A DNA stretch of 64,000 nt from Nocardioides gansuensis (GCF_003076135.1 NZ_QDGZ01000005.1:186001-250000); one strand, 5' to 3'. Positions 7,933 to 15,308 are shown, counted from the first letter of the stretch. Program-made: numbers and translations. Notes: generated by a model not told the origin, from the sequence alone.

Positions 7933-9538
7933 GGCGTCTCCTTTCCTCAGGTAGGGCCGGTTTCCGGTACCCGACCGCGGAGGGGAGACACCCGTGTCGT
8001 CCTCGGGTCCGAGGTCGAGGTGCCGCAGCCCCTCGACGGCCGGTCCCTCGGTCACTGTGCCGTCGAGCGAGAAGCGGGAGCCGTGGCACGGGCAGGCCCA
8101 CTCGTCGCTCGCGGGGTCGAAGTCGACCAGGCACCCCATGTGCGTGCAGGTGGCGGAGACGGCGTGCAGCCGGCCGCTGTCGTCCCGGTGGACTGCCACG
8201 GTCTCGCCGTCCACCTGGAGGCGTACGGCGTCACCACGGGCCAGCCCGGCGAGCGACGCCAGCGCCTCACGGGTCTCGAGCCGGGGCAGGGTGCGGCGGG
8301 CGCTGGCACCGCGGAGGTGCTTCACGCCCTGGGACACCACCCGCGGCACCTCGTGGCGCGGTCGTCCGCGGGCGGTCGTGAAGAGCTCGCGCCAGCCGTG
8401 GGGGTCGGCGCCGAGCACCAGGTCGCGCAGCAGGACACCGGCGGCAACGCCGTTGCTCAGCCCCCAGCCGCCGAAGCCGGTCGCCCCCCAGACCCCGACG
8501 CCGTGATGGGTGAACGGGCGCAGCTCGCCGACGAACGGCAGCCCGTCCGGGGAGATGCAGTCCTGTGCCGACCACACGCGGTCGGGCGTGAAGCCGTCGA
8601 GGTGGGTGCGTGCCCACTCCACAAGATCGGACCGGCGCTCCTCGGCGGACGCGGAGCCCGGCGCGAACGGTGCCCCTGAGACCATCAGCAGGTCGCCCTC
8701 GGCGCCGGTCACCCGGCGTACGGCGCGGAGGTCGTCCTCCACGCTCACGTACATGTCCCGGACGGCCACGGTCGCGCGGCCCAGCAGCACGTGCTCCCGC
8801 CGCACGCGGAGCCGGGCGAAGAGCAGCCCCCGCTCGAAGGCGGGGAAGTGGGTGGCGATGACCACCTGCCTGGCCCGGACCACGTGGCCGTCGCGGGTGA
8901 CGGCCCGGTGCGGGTCACCGGTGTCCAGCTCGACCACCGGGGTGTCCTCGGCGACGCGGGCGCCGTGCCGCTGGGCGTCCTCGGCGAGCGCTCCGAACAG
9001 GGCGACGGGGTCGATCAGCAGCTGGTCGGCGACGGACAGGGCACCCGTGACCGGGGAAGGGCAGAGCTGGGTCCTGGTCGCCGTCGATCCGGAGGCCGCA
9101 CTTCTGGGCGGCCTCGCGCTCGGCCGCCAGGGCTTCGGCACCCTCCTCGGTCTCGGCGAAGAGCCAGCTGGGGCAGCGCTCCATCCAGGCCTCCGCGCCC
9201 AGCCGCTCGCCGACCGTCGCGAGGTGCTCGACGGCAAGCATCTGCACCTCGGCGTACGCGCGGGCCCGCTCGATGCCGACGAGCCGCACCAGCTGGGAGT
9301 ACGCCGTGGCCTGGAGGGCCGTCACCTTCGCGGTCGAGGCCCCAGTGGTGCCGCCGGCGATCCGGGTCGCCTCGAGCAGCACCACGTCGACCCCCGACGT
9401 GGCCAGCTCCCAGGCGGTGCACGTCCCCGTCATGCCGCCCCCGATCACGAGCACCTCGCAGTCGAGGTCGGACGCGAGCCGGGGAAACCCCGCCGTGCTC
9501 GGCCGGTCGAGCCACAGCGACCGGCCGGGACGGATCAT
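7933..9538 (-). pseudogene. FAD-dependent (DadA-like) oxidoreductase with C-terminal Rieske domain, frameshifted
   Basis: Glycine-oxidase/DadA-like flavoprotein fused to a Rieske [2Fe-2S] domain. The N-terminal part (from ATG 9538, good ribosome site GGGAAGGG) has the dinucleotide fold VLVIGGGMTGTCTAWEL. The rest, including the C-terminal Rieske motif pairs CTHMGC and CPCHGS, is read in another frame. The switch is at the C-rich CCCTTCCCC tract near 9060 (minus strand): skipping one base joins the two frames exactly where the domain continues (SPVTGALSVADQ). As sequenced it is broken; a single-base sequencing error is equally possible. The second frame also lacks a stop and stays open through the DUF7218 gene to 7663. 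The gene follows the small membrane protein gene by 13 bp and would share its SigF-type promoter. Confidence 0.8.
7967..7991 (-). promoter_or_regulatory. SigF-type promoter of the DUF7218 gene
   Basis: On the minus strand GTGT, 15 nt, GGGTAC, with the hexamer ending 34 bp before the ATG. It fits the actinobacterial SigB/SigF consensus (GNNT-N14/16-GGGTAC). It lies inside the read-through tail of the oxidoreductase frame. Confidence 0.6.
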
Positions 9539-9551
9539 CGGGTCCCTTCCC

Positions 9552-9695
9552 TCAGGCGATCGTCGTCACGCCGATGACGACCAGCACGGCGAGCACGAGC
9601 AGCAGGAGGAGGATCGCGCCGGTGACCATGAAGGGGCGACCGGACTGGTTCGTCGGGTCGACCGAGTCGGGGTCTTCCGGGCCGTGGGTGCTCAT
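9552..9695 (-). CDS. Small single-pass membrane protein
   Basis: A product of 47 residues beginning MSTHGPEDPD: a polar N-terminus and one C-terminal membrane helix (about 23-45). No known function. I placed the start at 9695 because a SigF-type -10 (GGGTAC) ends exactly nine bases upstream, the same geometry as two other genes here, which implies a leaderless message. An in-frame ATG at 9728 with a better ribosome site (GAGGA) would add eleven residues but would lie upstream of that promoter's start point. First gene of a two-gene unit with the oxidoreductase. Confidence 0.65.
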   Translation of the reverse strand: MSTHGPEDPDSVDPTNQSGRPFMVTGAILLLLLVLAVLVVIGVTTIA

Positions 9696-9704
9696 GCGGG
9701 CGCG

Positions 9705-9730
9705 GTACCCGGCCGGAAGAGTCGGCATGC
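9705..9730 (-). promoter_or_regulatory. SigF-type promoter, leftward arm of divergent pair
   Basis: Minus strand: GCAT (9730-9727), 16 nt, GGGTAC (9710-9705), nine bases, ATG at 9695. The -35 is half of the palindrome GCATGC at 9725-9730, which is shared with the rightward promoter. Confidence 0.7.
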
Positions 9731-9750
9731 AGTCCTCAGGGGTGGGGTAC
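9725..9750 (+). promoter_or_regulatory. SigF-type promoter, rightward arm of divergent pair
   Basis: Plus strand: GCAT (9725-9728), 16 nt, GGGTAC (9745-9750), then a 35-bp leader with AAGGAGG before the ATG at 9786. Mirror image of the leftward promoter about the GCATGC centre. Confidence 0.7.
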
Positions 9751-9785
9751 CGGACGCGGCCACCGGCCCGAAGGAGGCCATCGCG

Positions 9786-10607
9786 ATGCCTGTCTGCGAC
9801 ACCTGCGGCAATGACTATGCCCGCGCGTTCACCGTGCGCACGCACGACGGTGGGGAGCTCACCTTCGACAGCCTCGAGTGCGCGGCGCACCTGATCGCGC
9901 CGACCTGCGGCCACTGCGGCTGCCGCATCCTCGGCCACGGGATCCAGGTGACCAACCAGGTCTACTGCTGCGCGAGCTGTGCGCGTCACGACGGCGTGGA
10001 GCAGGCGGTCGACCACGCAGGGCAACCCCAACCAGTAGCCCTACGGCCCCCTCAGAGGAGGGGCCGCACCTCCTTGTCGAACGACCGGAGGAAGCCGGCC
10101 TGGTCCGTGCCCACGGGGTGCAGGAGGATCCGGTCGATCCCCAGGGCCGCCAGCTCCTCGAGGCGGGTGGAGAGCTCGTGGGCGTCGTCGGTGACGATGG
10201 CCACCTCGCTGAAGTCGTCACCTGCGACCCGCCCGGGCCGCACCGGCTTGGCGCTCCAGTGCAGCAGGGCCTCCTCCTGGGCCTCCTCCAGGGAGGGTCG
10301 CCACGCCACGTCCACCTGGAGGTGGACCGGCTTGTCCGGGCCGGCCCGGGCGCGGAAGGCACTGGCCACCGGGACCACCTCGTCCGGCCGGGTGCCGACC
10401 GTGATCAGGCCGTCGGCCCAGGAGGCGAGCTCTGCCGCGGCGGTGGGCGTCGTCGCCGCCCCGAAGAGCGGAGGCGGCACCTCGGGGAGGGTCCAGCCCG
10501 GCACGGGCGCCGTCGACGTGAAGGGCTCGTCGCTCTCGGCCCGGCCCGAGAGCAGGGCGCGGATCACGGTCGCCGACTCGGCCAGGCGGGCGCTCCGCTC
10601 GGCGTGA
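9786..10607 (+). CDS. Cys-rich metallothionein-like protein (only the first ~80 codons supported)
   Basis: Begins MPVCDTCGNDYARAFTV and carries CxxC, a single Cys, CxxCxC (TCGHCGC) and CCxxC (YCCASC): a compact metal-binding fold of about 75 residues as in small actinobacterial metallothionein/zinc-ribbon proteins. AAGGAGG lies ten bases before the ATG and a SigF-type promoter just upstream. After residue ~80 homology should end, but the frame stays open to 10607 and runs antisense through the LLM gene. A TAG at 10036-10038 in the +1 frame would give a normal-sized protein, so a one-base frameshift around 9990-10030 is likely. The listed end is simply the in-frame stop. Confidence 0.6.
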   Translation: MPVCDTCGNDYARAFTVRTHDGGELTFDSLECAAHLIAPTCGHCGCRILGHGIQVTNQVYCCASCARHDGVEQAVDHAGQPQPVALRPPQRRGRTSLSNDRRKPAWSVPTGCRRIRSIPRAASSSRRVESSWASSVTMATSLKSSPATRPGRTGLALQCSRASSWASSREGRHATSTWRWTGLSGPARARKALATGTTSSGRVPTVIRPSAQEASSAAAVGVVAAPKSGGGTSGRVQPGTGAVDVKGSSLSARPESRARITVADSARRALRSA

Positions 10608-10945
10608 CCGGGCCACGACTGGACCGGCTGGTCGGCGGTCTCGTCGGAGGCGAGCGCGGGCACCAGGCGGCCCGGGAAGATCCGGCAGGTGGTCGAGATC
10701 GAGTGGGCCACCTGGGCGGGGTGGAACCGCCACCCCGGCGTGGTCACCACCTCGAACGGCACGCGGGTGCGGCACATCGTCGCCCCCAGCCAGCTCCACG
10801 CGAAGCCCGCCTCGCCGCCGTGCGCACCGAAGTGGTTGGTGCTGTGCACGGCGTCGAAGCCGCACTCCTCCGCGAGCATCGCGAGCTCCACCAGCTCCTC
10901 GGGTGGAAACTGCTCGTGGGACGCGTAGTAGCCGTACTCCGTCAT
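10052..10945 (-). CDS. LLM-class flavin-dependent oxidoreductase (TIGR03885-like)
   Basis: Luciferase-like TIM-barrel flavoprotein of 297 residues starting MTEYGYYASHEQFPP, with GFDAVHSTNHF, AGFAWSWLGA and FPGRLVPALASDE. The pattern matches the family related to F420-dependent glucose-6-phosphate dehydrogenase but thought to use a flavin rather than F420. Substrate unknown. ATG at 10945 with GGAGGTG upstream; it overlaps the GH13 stop by four bases (ATGA), so the pair is coupled. A possible additional SigF-type promoter lies inside the GH13 end. Convergent with the Cys-rich protein gene. Confidence 0.85.
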   Translation of the reverse strand: MTEYGYYASHEQFPPEELVELAMLAEECGFDAVHSTNHFGAHGGEAGFAWSWLGATMCRTRVPFEVVTTPGWRFHPAQVAHSISTTCRIFPGRLVPALASDETADQPVQSWPGHAERSARLAESATVIRALLSGRAESDEPFTSTAPVPGWTLPEVPPPLFGAATTPTAAAELASWADGLITVGTRPDEVVPVASAFRARAGPDKPVHLQVDVAWRPSLEEAQEEALLHWSAKPVRPGRVAGDDFSEVAIVTDDAHELSTRLEELAALGIDRILLHPVGTDQAGFLRSFDKEVRPLL

Positions 10946-12465
10946 GTCACACCTCCATGGGCTGTGCCCCACCAGTACCCGTGCGGCCCGATCCGGAGTC
11001 GCCCGGCGGCCTCCTGATCGGTTCCATCGCCACCCACGAGGACCGGGCGCCAGTCCCCGGGCGGCATCGTCACGTCGACCGGCCGACCCGAGAGGTTGGC
11101 CAGCATCAGCACCTCGCCACGACAGATCGCCAGCACGGCCGGGTGGCCGACGTCTGCGACCTCCACCCGGGCCGTGGCCAGGCGGGGCAGCTCACACCGG
11201 GCCGCGACCACGCGGCGTACCTCCTCGAGAAGGGGGTTGTCGTCGCGCACGCGGTCCCAGGCCATCGGCGTGCGGACCGCCGACCGCCCCGGCCGCTGCA
11301 AGTCCTCGTCCTGCCCGACCTCGTCGCCGTAGAGCATCACCGCGGCGCCGGGCAGTGACATCAGGACGGCGTGGGCGAGCGCGACGCGGCGGTCGCCCTC
11401 ACCCGGCGACCCGGTGTCGAGCATCGCCGCGAGGCGCCGGCGGATCCCCCGGCCGTAGGCCTGCATCCGGGGCTCCGGCGCGAAGGCGGCGACCACCTCG
11501 GCCCGCTCCTCCTCGCTGAGCCGCTCGAGGTCGAGCTCGTCGTGGTTGCGCAGGAAGCGCGCGTACGCCGCGCTCGGCGGCGGGTCCGGCTGGCGCGCGA
11601 GGGCCTCGGCCAGGGGAGCGGCCTGCTGACGGGCCAGTGCGAGCCACAGGTGGCTGTTGGACCAGAAGTCGGTGAGGAGGTCGAGCCCGGCTGCGAAGTA
11701 GTCGGCGTAGCCGTCCGGCCGGACGTCGGCCTCGCCCATCAGCACGGTCCCCGGGGCGGCGTCCTCCAGCAGGCGGGAGATCCGCCGGAGAACCCAGAAG
11801 CCGTCGTCGGTGCCCTCGCGCTGTGCGGCACGGTCCACGAGGTGGGACGCGGCATCGATCCGGAAGCCGTCGACGCCGCGGTCGAGCCAGAAGCGCACGA
11901 TCCGCTCGATCTCGTCGACCACGCCGGGTGCCGTGGGGTCGAGGTCCGGCTCGTGGCGGTAGAAGAGGTGGCGGTAGAAGCGGCCCGAGACCGCGTCGAG
12001 GCTCCACACCGACCTCTCGACGGTGGGGAAGATCGGCTCCTCGGTGGCCGGGTCGTGCTCCGGGTCGTCGGTCCAGATGAACCAGTCCCGGTAGGGGGAG
12101 TCCGGATGTCGGCGCGCCGACTCGAACCACGGATGCCGGATCGAGGTGTGCTGCACCACGAGCTCCACGACCACCCTGAGGCCGAGCTCGTGTGCCCGCA
12201 GCACGACCTTGTCCAGGTCCGCCAGCGTGCCGTAGCGCGACGCGACGGCCTGGTGGTCGGTGACGTCGTAACCGCCGTCCTCGAAGGGGGACTCGTAGAA
12301 CGGCAGCAACCACAGGCAGGTGGCACCCAGGTCGGCCACGTGGTCGAGCCGGTCGAGAAGTCCCATGAGGTCGCCGTCGCGGCCCTCCTCGTGGGCGAAC
12401 TGCGCGATAGCCGCCTGGTAGACGACGGCGTCCTGCCACCAGCGGGTCGTCTCTCCGGCCTCCAT
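10942..12465 (-). CDS. GH13 alpha-amylase/trehalose-synthase-like glycoside hydrolase
   Basis: Family 13 (beta/alpha)8-barrel enzyme of 507 residues. It has the canonical motifs: VVVELVVQHTS (region I), DGFRIDAA with the nucleophile Asp near residue 200, the acid/base Glu in MGEAD near 245, and RNHDELD with the third acid near 308; ARFLRNHDELD resembles trehalose synthase-type enzymes. Likely isomerises or hydrolyses an alpha-glucan or disaccharide such as maltose/trehalose, fitting a stress (compatible solute) role. The ATG at 12465 lies nine bases after a SigF-type GGGTAC, indicating a leaderless message. Co-translated with the downstream LLM gene. Substrate specificity is inferred. Confidence 0.88.
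   Translation of the reverse strand: MEAGETTRWWQDAVVYQAAIAQFAHEEGRDGDLMGLLDRLDHVADLGATCLWLLPFYESPFEDGGYDVTDHQAVASRYGTLADLDKVVLRAHELGLRVVVELVVQHTSIRHPWFESARRHPDSPYRDWFIWTDDPEHDPATEEPIFPTVERSVWSLDAVSGRFYRHLFYRHEPDLDPTAPGVVDEIERIVRFWLDRGVDGFRIDAASHLVDRAAQREGTDDGFWVLRRISRLLEDAAPGTVLMGEADVRPDGYADYFAAGLDLLTDFWSNSHLWLALARQQAAPLAEALARQPDPPPSAAYARFLRNHDELDLERLSEEERAEVVAAFAPEPRMQAYGRGIRRRLAAMLDTGSPGEGDRRVALAHAVLMSLPGAAVMLYGDEVGQDEDLQRPGRSAVRTPMAWDRVRDDNPLLEEVRRVVAARCELPRLATARVEVADVGHPAVLAICRGEVLMLANLSGRPVDVTMPPGDWRPVLVGGDGTDQEAAGRLRIGPHGYWWGTAHGGVT
10975..11000 (-). promoter_or_regulatory. Possible SigF-type promoter of the LLM gene, within the GH13 coding end
   Basis: Minus strand: GACT, 16 nt, GGGTAC ending 29 bp before the ATG. 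It fits GNNT-N16-GGGTAC, but the hexamer also encodes part of the GH13 C-terminus (HGYWWG), so chance is a real alternative. Confidence 0.4.
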
Positions 12466-12474
12466 GCGGGGCGG

Positions 12475-12500
12475 GTACCCGACGCTGTTGCAGGGCATGC
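12475..12500 (-). promoter_or_regulatory. SigF-type promoter of the GH13-LLM operon
   Basis: Minus strand: GCAT (12500-12497), 16 nt, GGGTAC (12480-12475), nine bases, ATG at 12465. Same spacing as the promoters at 9705 and 42669. Confidence 0.7.
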
Positions 12501-12630
12501 AGGCGCCCCGGACGCCCGTGCGCGCCGCCGTACCAGGGGCGCGCCCTCCAGGTGAAATGGGCTGTTTGTGGGATTGCTCCGCTCCCGGCCCGGGAGGAGA
12601 GTCGGGTGCAGCGAGCTCCCTCGGGACCAG

Positions 12631-12671
12631 GCCGAGCCGGCCCCGACCTTCCCCGTGGGACGGGGTCGGCT
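12631..12671 (-). terminator. Terminator-like hairpin after the response-regulator remnant
   Basis: On the minus strand GGAGCCGACCCC can pair with GGGGCCGGCTC across a short GC-rich loop. It lies just downstream of the broken response-regulator end and looks like its original terminator. No T-run. Confidence 0.4.
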
Positions 12672-12695
12672 CCCTGTCGCTGTGGTCTTGCTCCG

Positions 12696-12826
12696 CTACT
12701 TCATCCTCGCCGGAGGCAGGGCTCCGCGGGGCGTCCGGGCGAGGACCTCGTGCACCAGGGCCGGAAGCTCGAGTGGCCTGAAGGGCTTGGCGATGAACGC
12801 GTCCGCGTCGTCGGGAACCGTCACAC
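12696..12826 (-). pseudogene. C-terminal remnant of a response-regulator receiver domain
   Basis: The minus frame ending at TAG 12696 reads DDADAFIAKPFRPLELPALV then HEVLARTPRG. AFIAKPF with the conserved Lys-Pro is the beta5 end of a CheY-like receiver, followed by its last helix. There is no upstream remainder: beyond about 12826 homology stops and the opposite strand encodes an integrase end. Probably truncated by insertion of the element whose scar adjoins it. Confidence 0.6.
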
Positions 12827-12841
12827 GGATCGTGCAAGAGG

Positions 12842-13060
12842 CCCGCGAAGAAGGCCGGCGTGCGCGTCGTACCCCTCCACGACTTCCGGCATGGGTGCGT
12901 GTCGATCCTGCTCGCCCTCGGGGTTCCGCCCCGGACGGCCATGGAGATCGTCGGGCACTCCACGATCGAGATGACGATGAACGTCTACGGACACGTCACG
13001 CTCGATGAGAAGCGGTCTGCCCTGGACAAGCTCGGAATTCTCTTCGAGGGAGACGAGTGA
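12842..13060 (+). pseudogene. Tyrosine recombinase (phage-type integrase), C-terminal fragment
   Basis: Reads VVPLHDFRHGCVSILLALGV, then EIVGHSTIEMTMNVYGHV, to a TGA at 13060. These are the H-x-x-R, the GHS box and the catalytic Tyr of the integrase family; the upstream Arg box and N-terminal domains are missing. About 70 residues remain of the usual 350-400. It sits 170 bp from the 3' end of tRNA-Arg(ACG), a standard integration site, so it is the leftover of an integrative element. Confidence 0.75.
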
Positions 13061-13097
13061 TACCCACTACGTCACTCCCGTCACAGGGCTCAACGGC

Positions 13098-13136
13098 GCC
13101 GTTGCAGTACGCCGTTGCAGTACGCCGTTGCAGTAC
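13098..13136. repeat. Three tandem copies of a 13-bp unit
   Basis: GCCGTTGCAGTAC three times without interruption, between the integrase fragment and tRNA-Arg. Possibly arm-type integrase sites or iterons of the lost element. Confidence 0.8.
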
Positions 13137-13186
13137 GGGCACTCCCGGTGCGTTGCCCTTCTGACCCCAGCGGACCACGGAAACGC

Positions 13187-13219
13187 AAAACCGCAGGTCA
13201 GCGGGGTGCTGGCTGCGGT
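13187..13219 (-). terminator. Terminator of tRNA-Arg
   Basis: Minus strand: ACCGCAG (13219-13213), 16-nt loop, CTGCGGT (13196-13190) followed by TTT. Lies 11 bp after the tRNA 3' end. Confidence 0.6.
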
Positions 13220-13229
13220 CTTGGTGTTG

Positions 13230-13302
13230 CGCGCCTGTAGGGATTCGAACCCCAAACCTTCTGATCCGTAGTCAGATGCTCTATCCGTTGAGCTACAGGC
13301 GC
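13230..13302 (-). tRNA. tRNA-Arg (anticodon ACG)
   Basis: A cloverleaf of 73 nt: acceptor GCGCCTG/CAGGCGC, anticodon loop CTACGGA giving ACG, T-loop GTTCGAATC, discriminator G, no encoded CCA. Adjoins the integrase scar. Confidence 0.95.
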
Positions 13303-13384
13303 CCGTCCTCACCGAGGCGAGGACTGGAAGAGAGTAGCCGACAGATCGAGCCCCAGCGAAATCAGGACGTCTCCGGGCACTAGT

Positions 13385-13396
13385 GTGCCTAGGCAC
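13385..13396. promoter_or_regulatory. Perfect 12-bp palindrome upstream of the first PEPCK gene
   Basis: GTGCCTAGGCAC, 46 bp before the ATG and overlapping a TAGTGT that could be a -10 hexamer, so it is placed like a repressor operator. A second dyad, CCCCG-N6-CGGGG, follows within 15 bp. Confidence 0.4.
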
Positions 13397-13441
13397 CAGT
13401 CCCCGGTCGATCGGGGCGGTCGACAAGATGGAGCGAGGCAG

Positions 13442-15283
13442 ATGGCAGACGTTGAGGCAGCCCTCGATGCGGCTGGACTGAGCAATCCGAAGGTCCGTGA
13501 ATACGTCGCTTACTACGCGGAGCTGACAGGTGCCGAGCGCGTCGAGGTGGTCACCGCCGCCGACGACGCACGACTGATCCAGGAGGCCCTGGACGCGGGA
13601 GAGCTGGAGCCGGCGGGGGAGGGTCGCTACTACTCCCGGAGCTATCACAAGGACACCGCGCGCTCGGAGGAGCGCACCATCGTGTCGACCAGCAACGAGG
13701 CCGACAAGGGTGTCTACAACAACTGGCGTCCGTCCTCGGAGATGAAGCCCCTGCTCCACGACCGCATGCGGGGTGCCTCCGCGGGCAAGACGATGTACGT
13801 CGTCCCCTACCTGATGTCCCCGCCCGGCAACGACCTCGCCCCGTGGGCCGCCGGCGTCGAGCTGACCGACACCCGCACCGTCGTGCTGCACATGATCCGG
13901 ATGGCCCGGGTCGGCGTCGACTACCTCAACGACCTCGAGGACCCGGACCTGTTCGTCCGCGCCGTCCACGTCACCGGCGACCTCGAGAACCTCGGCCAGG
14001 GCACCCCCGACGACCAGCGCTACTTCGTCACCGTGGCCGACGAGCGCACGATCCTGCACTTCGGCTCCTCCTACGGCGGCAACGCGCTGCTCGGGAAGAT
14101 CGCCCACGGCCTGCGCCAGGCGGCGTACGACGGCTGGGCGTCGAAGAAGTTCCTGGGCGAGCAGTACATGCTCATCGGGATCCACGACAAGGAGACCGGC
14201 AAGGACTACCACATCTGCGGTGGCTTCCCGAGCGCCTCGGGCAAGACCAACCTCGCGATGATGCTGGCCCCCGACACCCTCGGCGACCGCTATCACGTCT
14301 CCTTCTACGGCGACGACATCGCCTGGCTGTGGGTGGGCCAGGACGGCCGCCTCTACGGCATGAACCCCGAGTACGGCGTCTTCGGCGTCGCCAAGGACAC
14401 CAACGAGAACACCAACCCGACCGCCCTGCGGTCGGTCGCCCCGGGCACCGGCACGATCTTCACCAACGTCGCCTACAACCCGGCGACGCAGGAGGTCTGG
14501 TGGGAGGGCCGCACGCCCGAGCCGCCGGCCGACACCACCGGCTGGCTGGACTGGAAGGGTGACCCGATCGCCGACCGCTCGCCGGAGCAGGCCGGCGAGC
14601 CGTGGGCCCACCCGAACAGCCGCTTCACCACCACGCTCGACAACGTCCCCAACATCGCCCAGGACTACGACGAGCCGGCCGGCGTCCCGATCGACGCGAT
14701 CATCTTCGGCGGCCGCACCCGCGACCGCGAGCCGCTGATCCGCGCCATCACCGACCTCGCCGAGGGCGTCTACGACGGGCTGACCCTGGGCGCCGAGGCG
14801 ACCTTCGCCGCCGAGGGCGTCGACGGCCAGCTGCGCTACGACCCGATGTCCAACCGGCCGTTCATGGCCTACAGCGAGGGCGACTACGCGCGCCACTACC
14901 TCGACGTCGTCGGTGCCGCGTCGGAGCAGCCGATCTTCGCCCACGTCAACTGGTTCCAGCGCGACCCGGAGGACGGTCACTTCCTGTGGCCCGGCTACCG
15001 CGACAACCTGCGCCCGCTGCTGTGGCTGCTGCAGTTGAAGAACGGCGAGGTCGAGGGACGTCGTACGGCGGTGGGCATCCTGCCGAAGGAGGAGGAGCTC
15101 AACCTCGAGGGCATGGACGTCCCCGCCGAGGACCTCGAGCGCATCCTCACCATCGACAAGGCCCGCTGGCAGCAGGAGATGGGGTTCCGCGAGGAGCACC
15201 TCAAGCAGTTCGCCAACCTGCCCGACGAGATCTGGGAGGCCCACCGCCGGGTGGCCGCCGACCTCGACGCCGAAGAGGCCTGA
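13442..15283 (+). CDS. PEP carboxykinase (GTP) paralog lacking the reactive cysteine
   Basis: PEPCK-GTP family protein of 613 residues. The kinase-1a/P-loop reads FPSASGKTNLAM near residue 262, where the family has FPSACGKTN; the hyper-reactive active-site Cys is replaced by Ser. Other signatures remain: [21 protein letters not shown] (metal-binding Asp), NPEYGVFGVAKDTNENTNP, NSRFTTTLDNVPNIAQ and FIFGGR-like IIFGGRTRDR. I used the ATG at 13442 (GGAGCGAGG upstream) rather than the open frame from 13385. Followed by a strong hairpin and then a second, canonical PEPCK gene. It may be a PEPCK with altered kinetics or nucleotide use, or regulated separately; which, the sequence does not say. Confidence 0.9.
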   Translation: MADVEAALDAAGLSNPKVREYVAYYAELTGAERVEVVTAADDARLIQEALDAGELEPAGEGRYYSRSYHKDTARSEERTIVSTSNEADKGVYNNWRPSSEMKPLLHDRMRGASAGKTMYVVPYLMSPPGNDLAPWAAGVELTDTRTVVLHMIRMARVGVDYLNDLEDPDLFVRAVHVTGDLENLGQGTPDDQRYFVTVADERTILHFGSSYGGNALLGKIAHGLRQAAYDGWASKKFLGEQYMLIGIHDKETGKDYHICGGFPSASGKTNLAMMLAPDTLGDRYHVSFYGDDIAWLWVGQDGRLYGMNPEYGVFGVAKDTNENTNPTALRSVAPGTGTIFTNVAYNPATQEVWWEGRTPEPPADTTGWLDWKGDPIADRSPEQAGEPWAHPNSRFTTTLDNVPNIAQDYDEPAGVPIDAIIFGGRTRDREPLIRAITDLAEGVYDGLTLGAEATFAAEGVDGQLRYDPMSNRPFMAYSEGDYARHYLDVVGAASEQPIFAHVNWFQRDPEDGHFLWPGYRDNLRPLLWLLQLKNGEVEGRRTAVGILPKEEELNLEGMDVPAEDLERILTIDKARWQQEMGFREEHLKQFANLPDEIWEAHRRVAADLDAEEA

Positions 15284-15308
15284 AGGACCCGCCCGCAAGC
15301 TGCTCCTG

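Noticed and set aside
12464..12781. Small plus-strand genes between GH13 and the integrase fragment
   Set aside because: No ribosome sites or recognisable sequence; the segment is better explained by the promoter, hairpin and response-regulator remnant.
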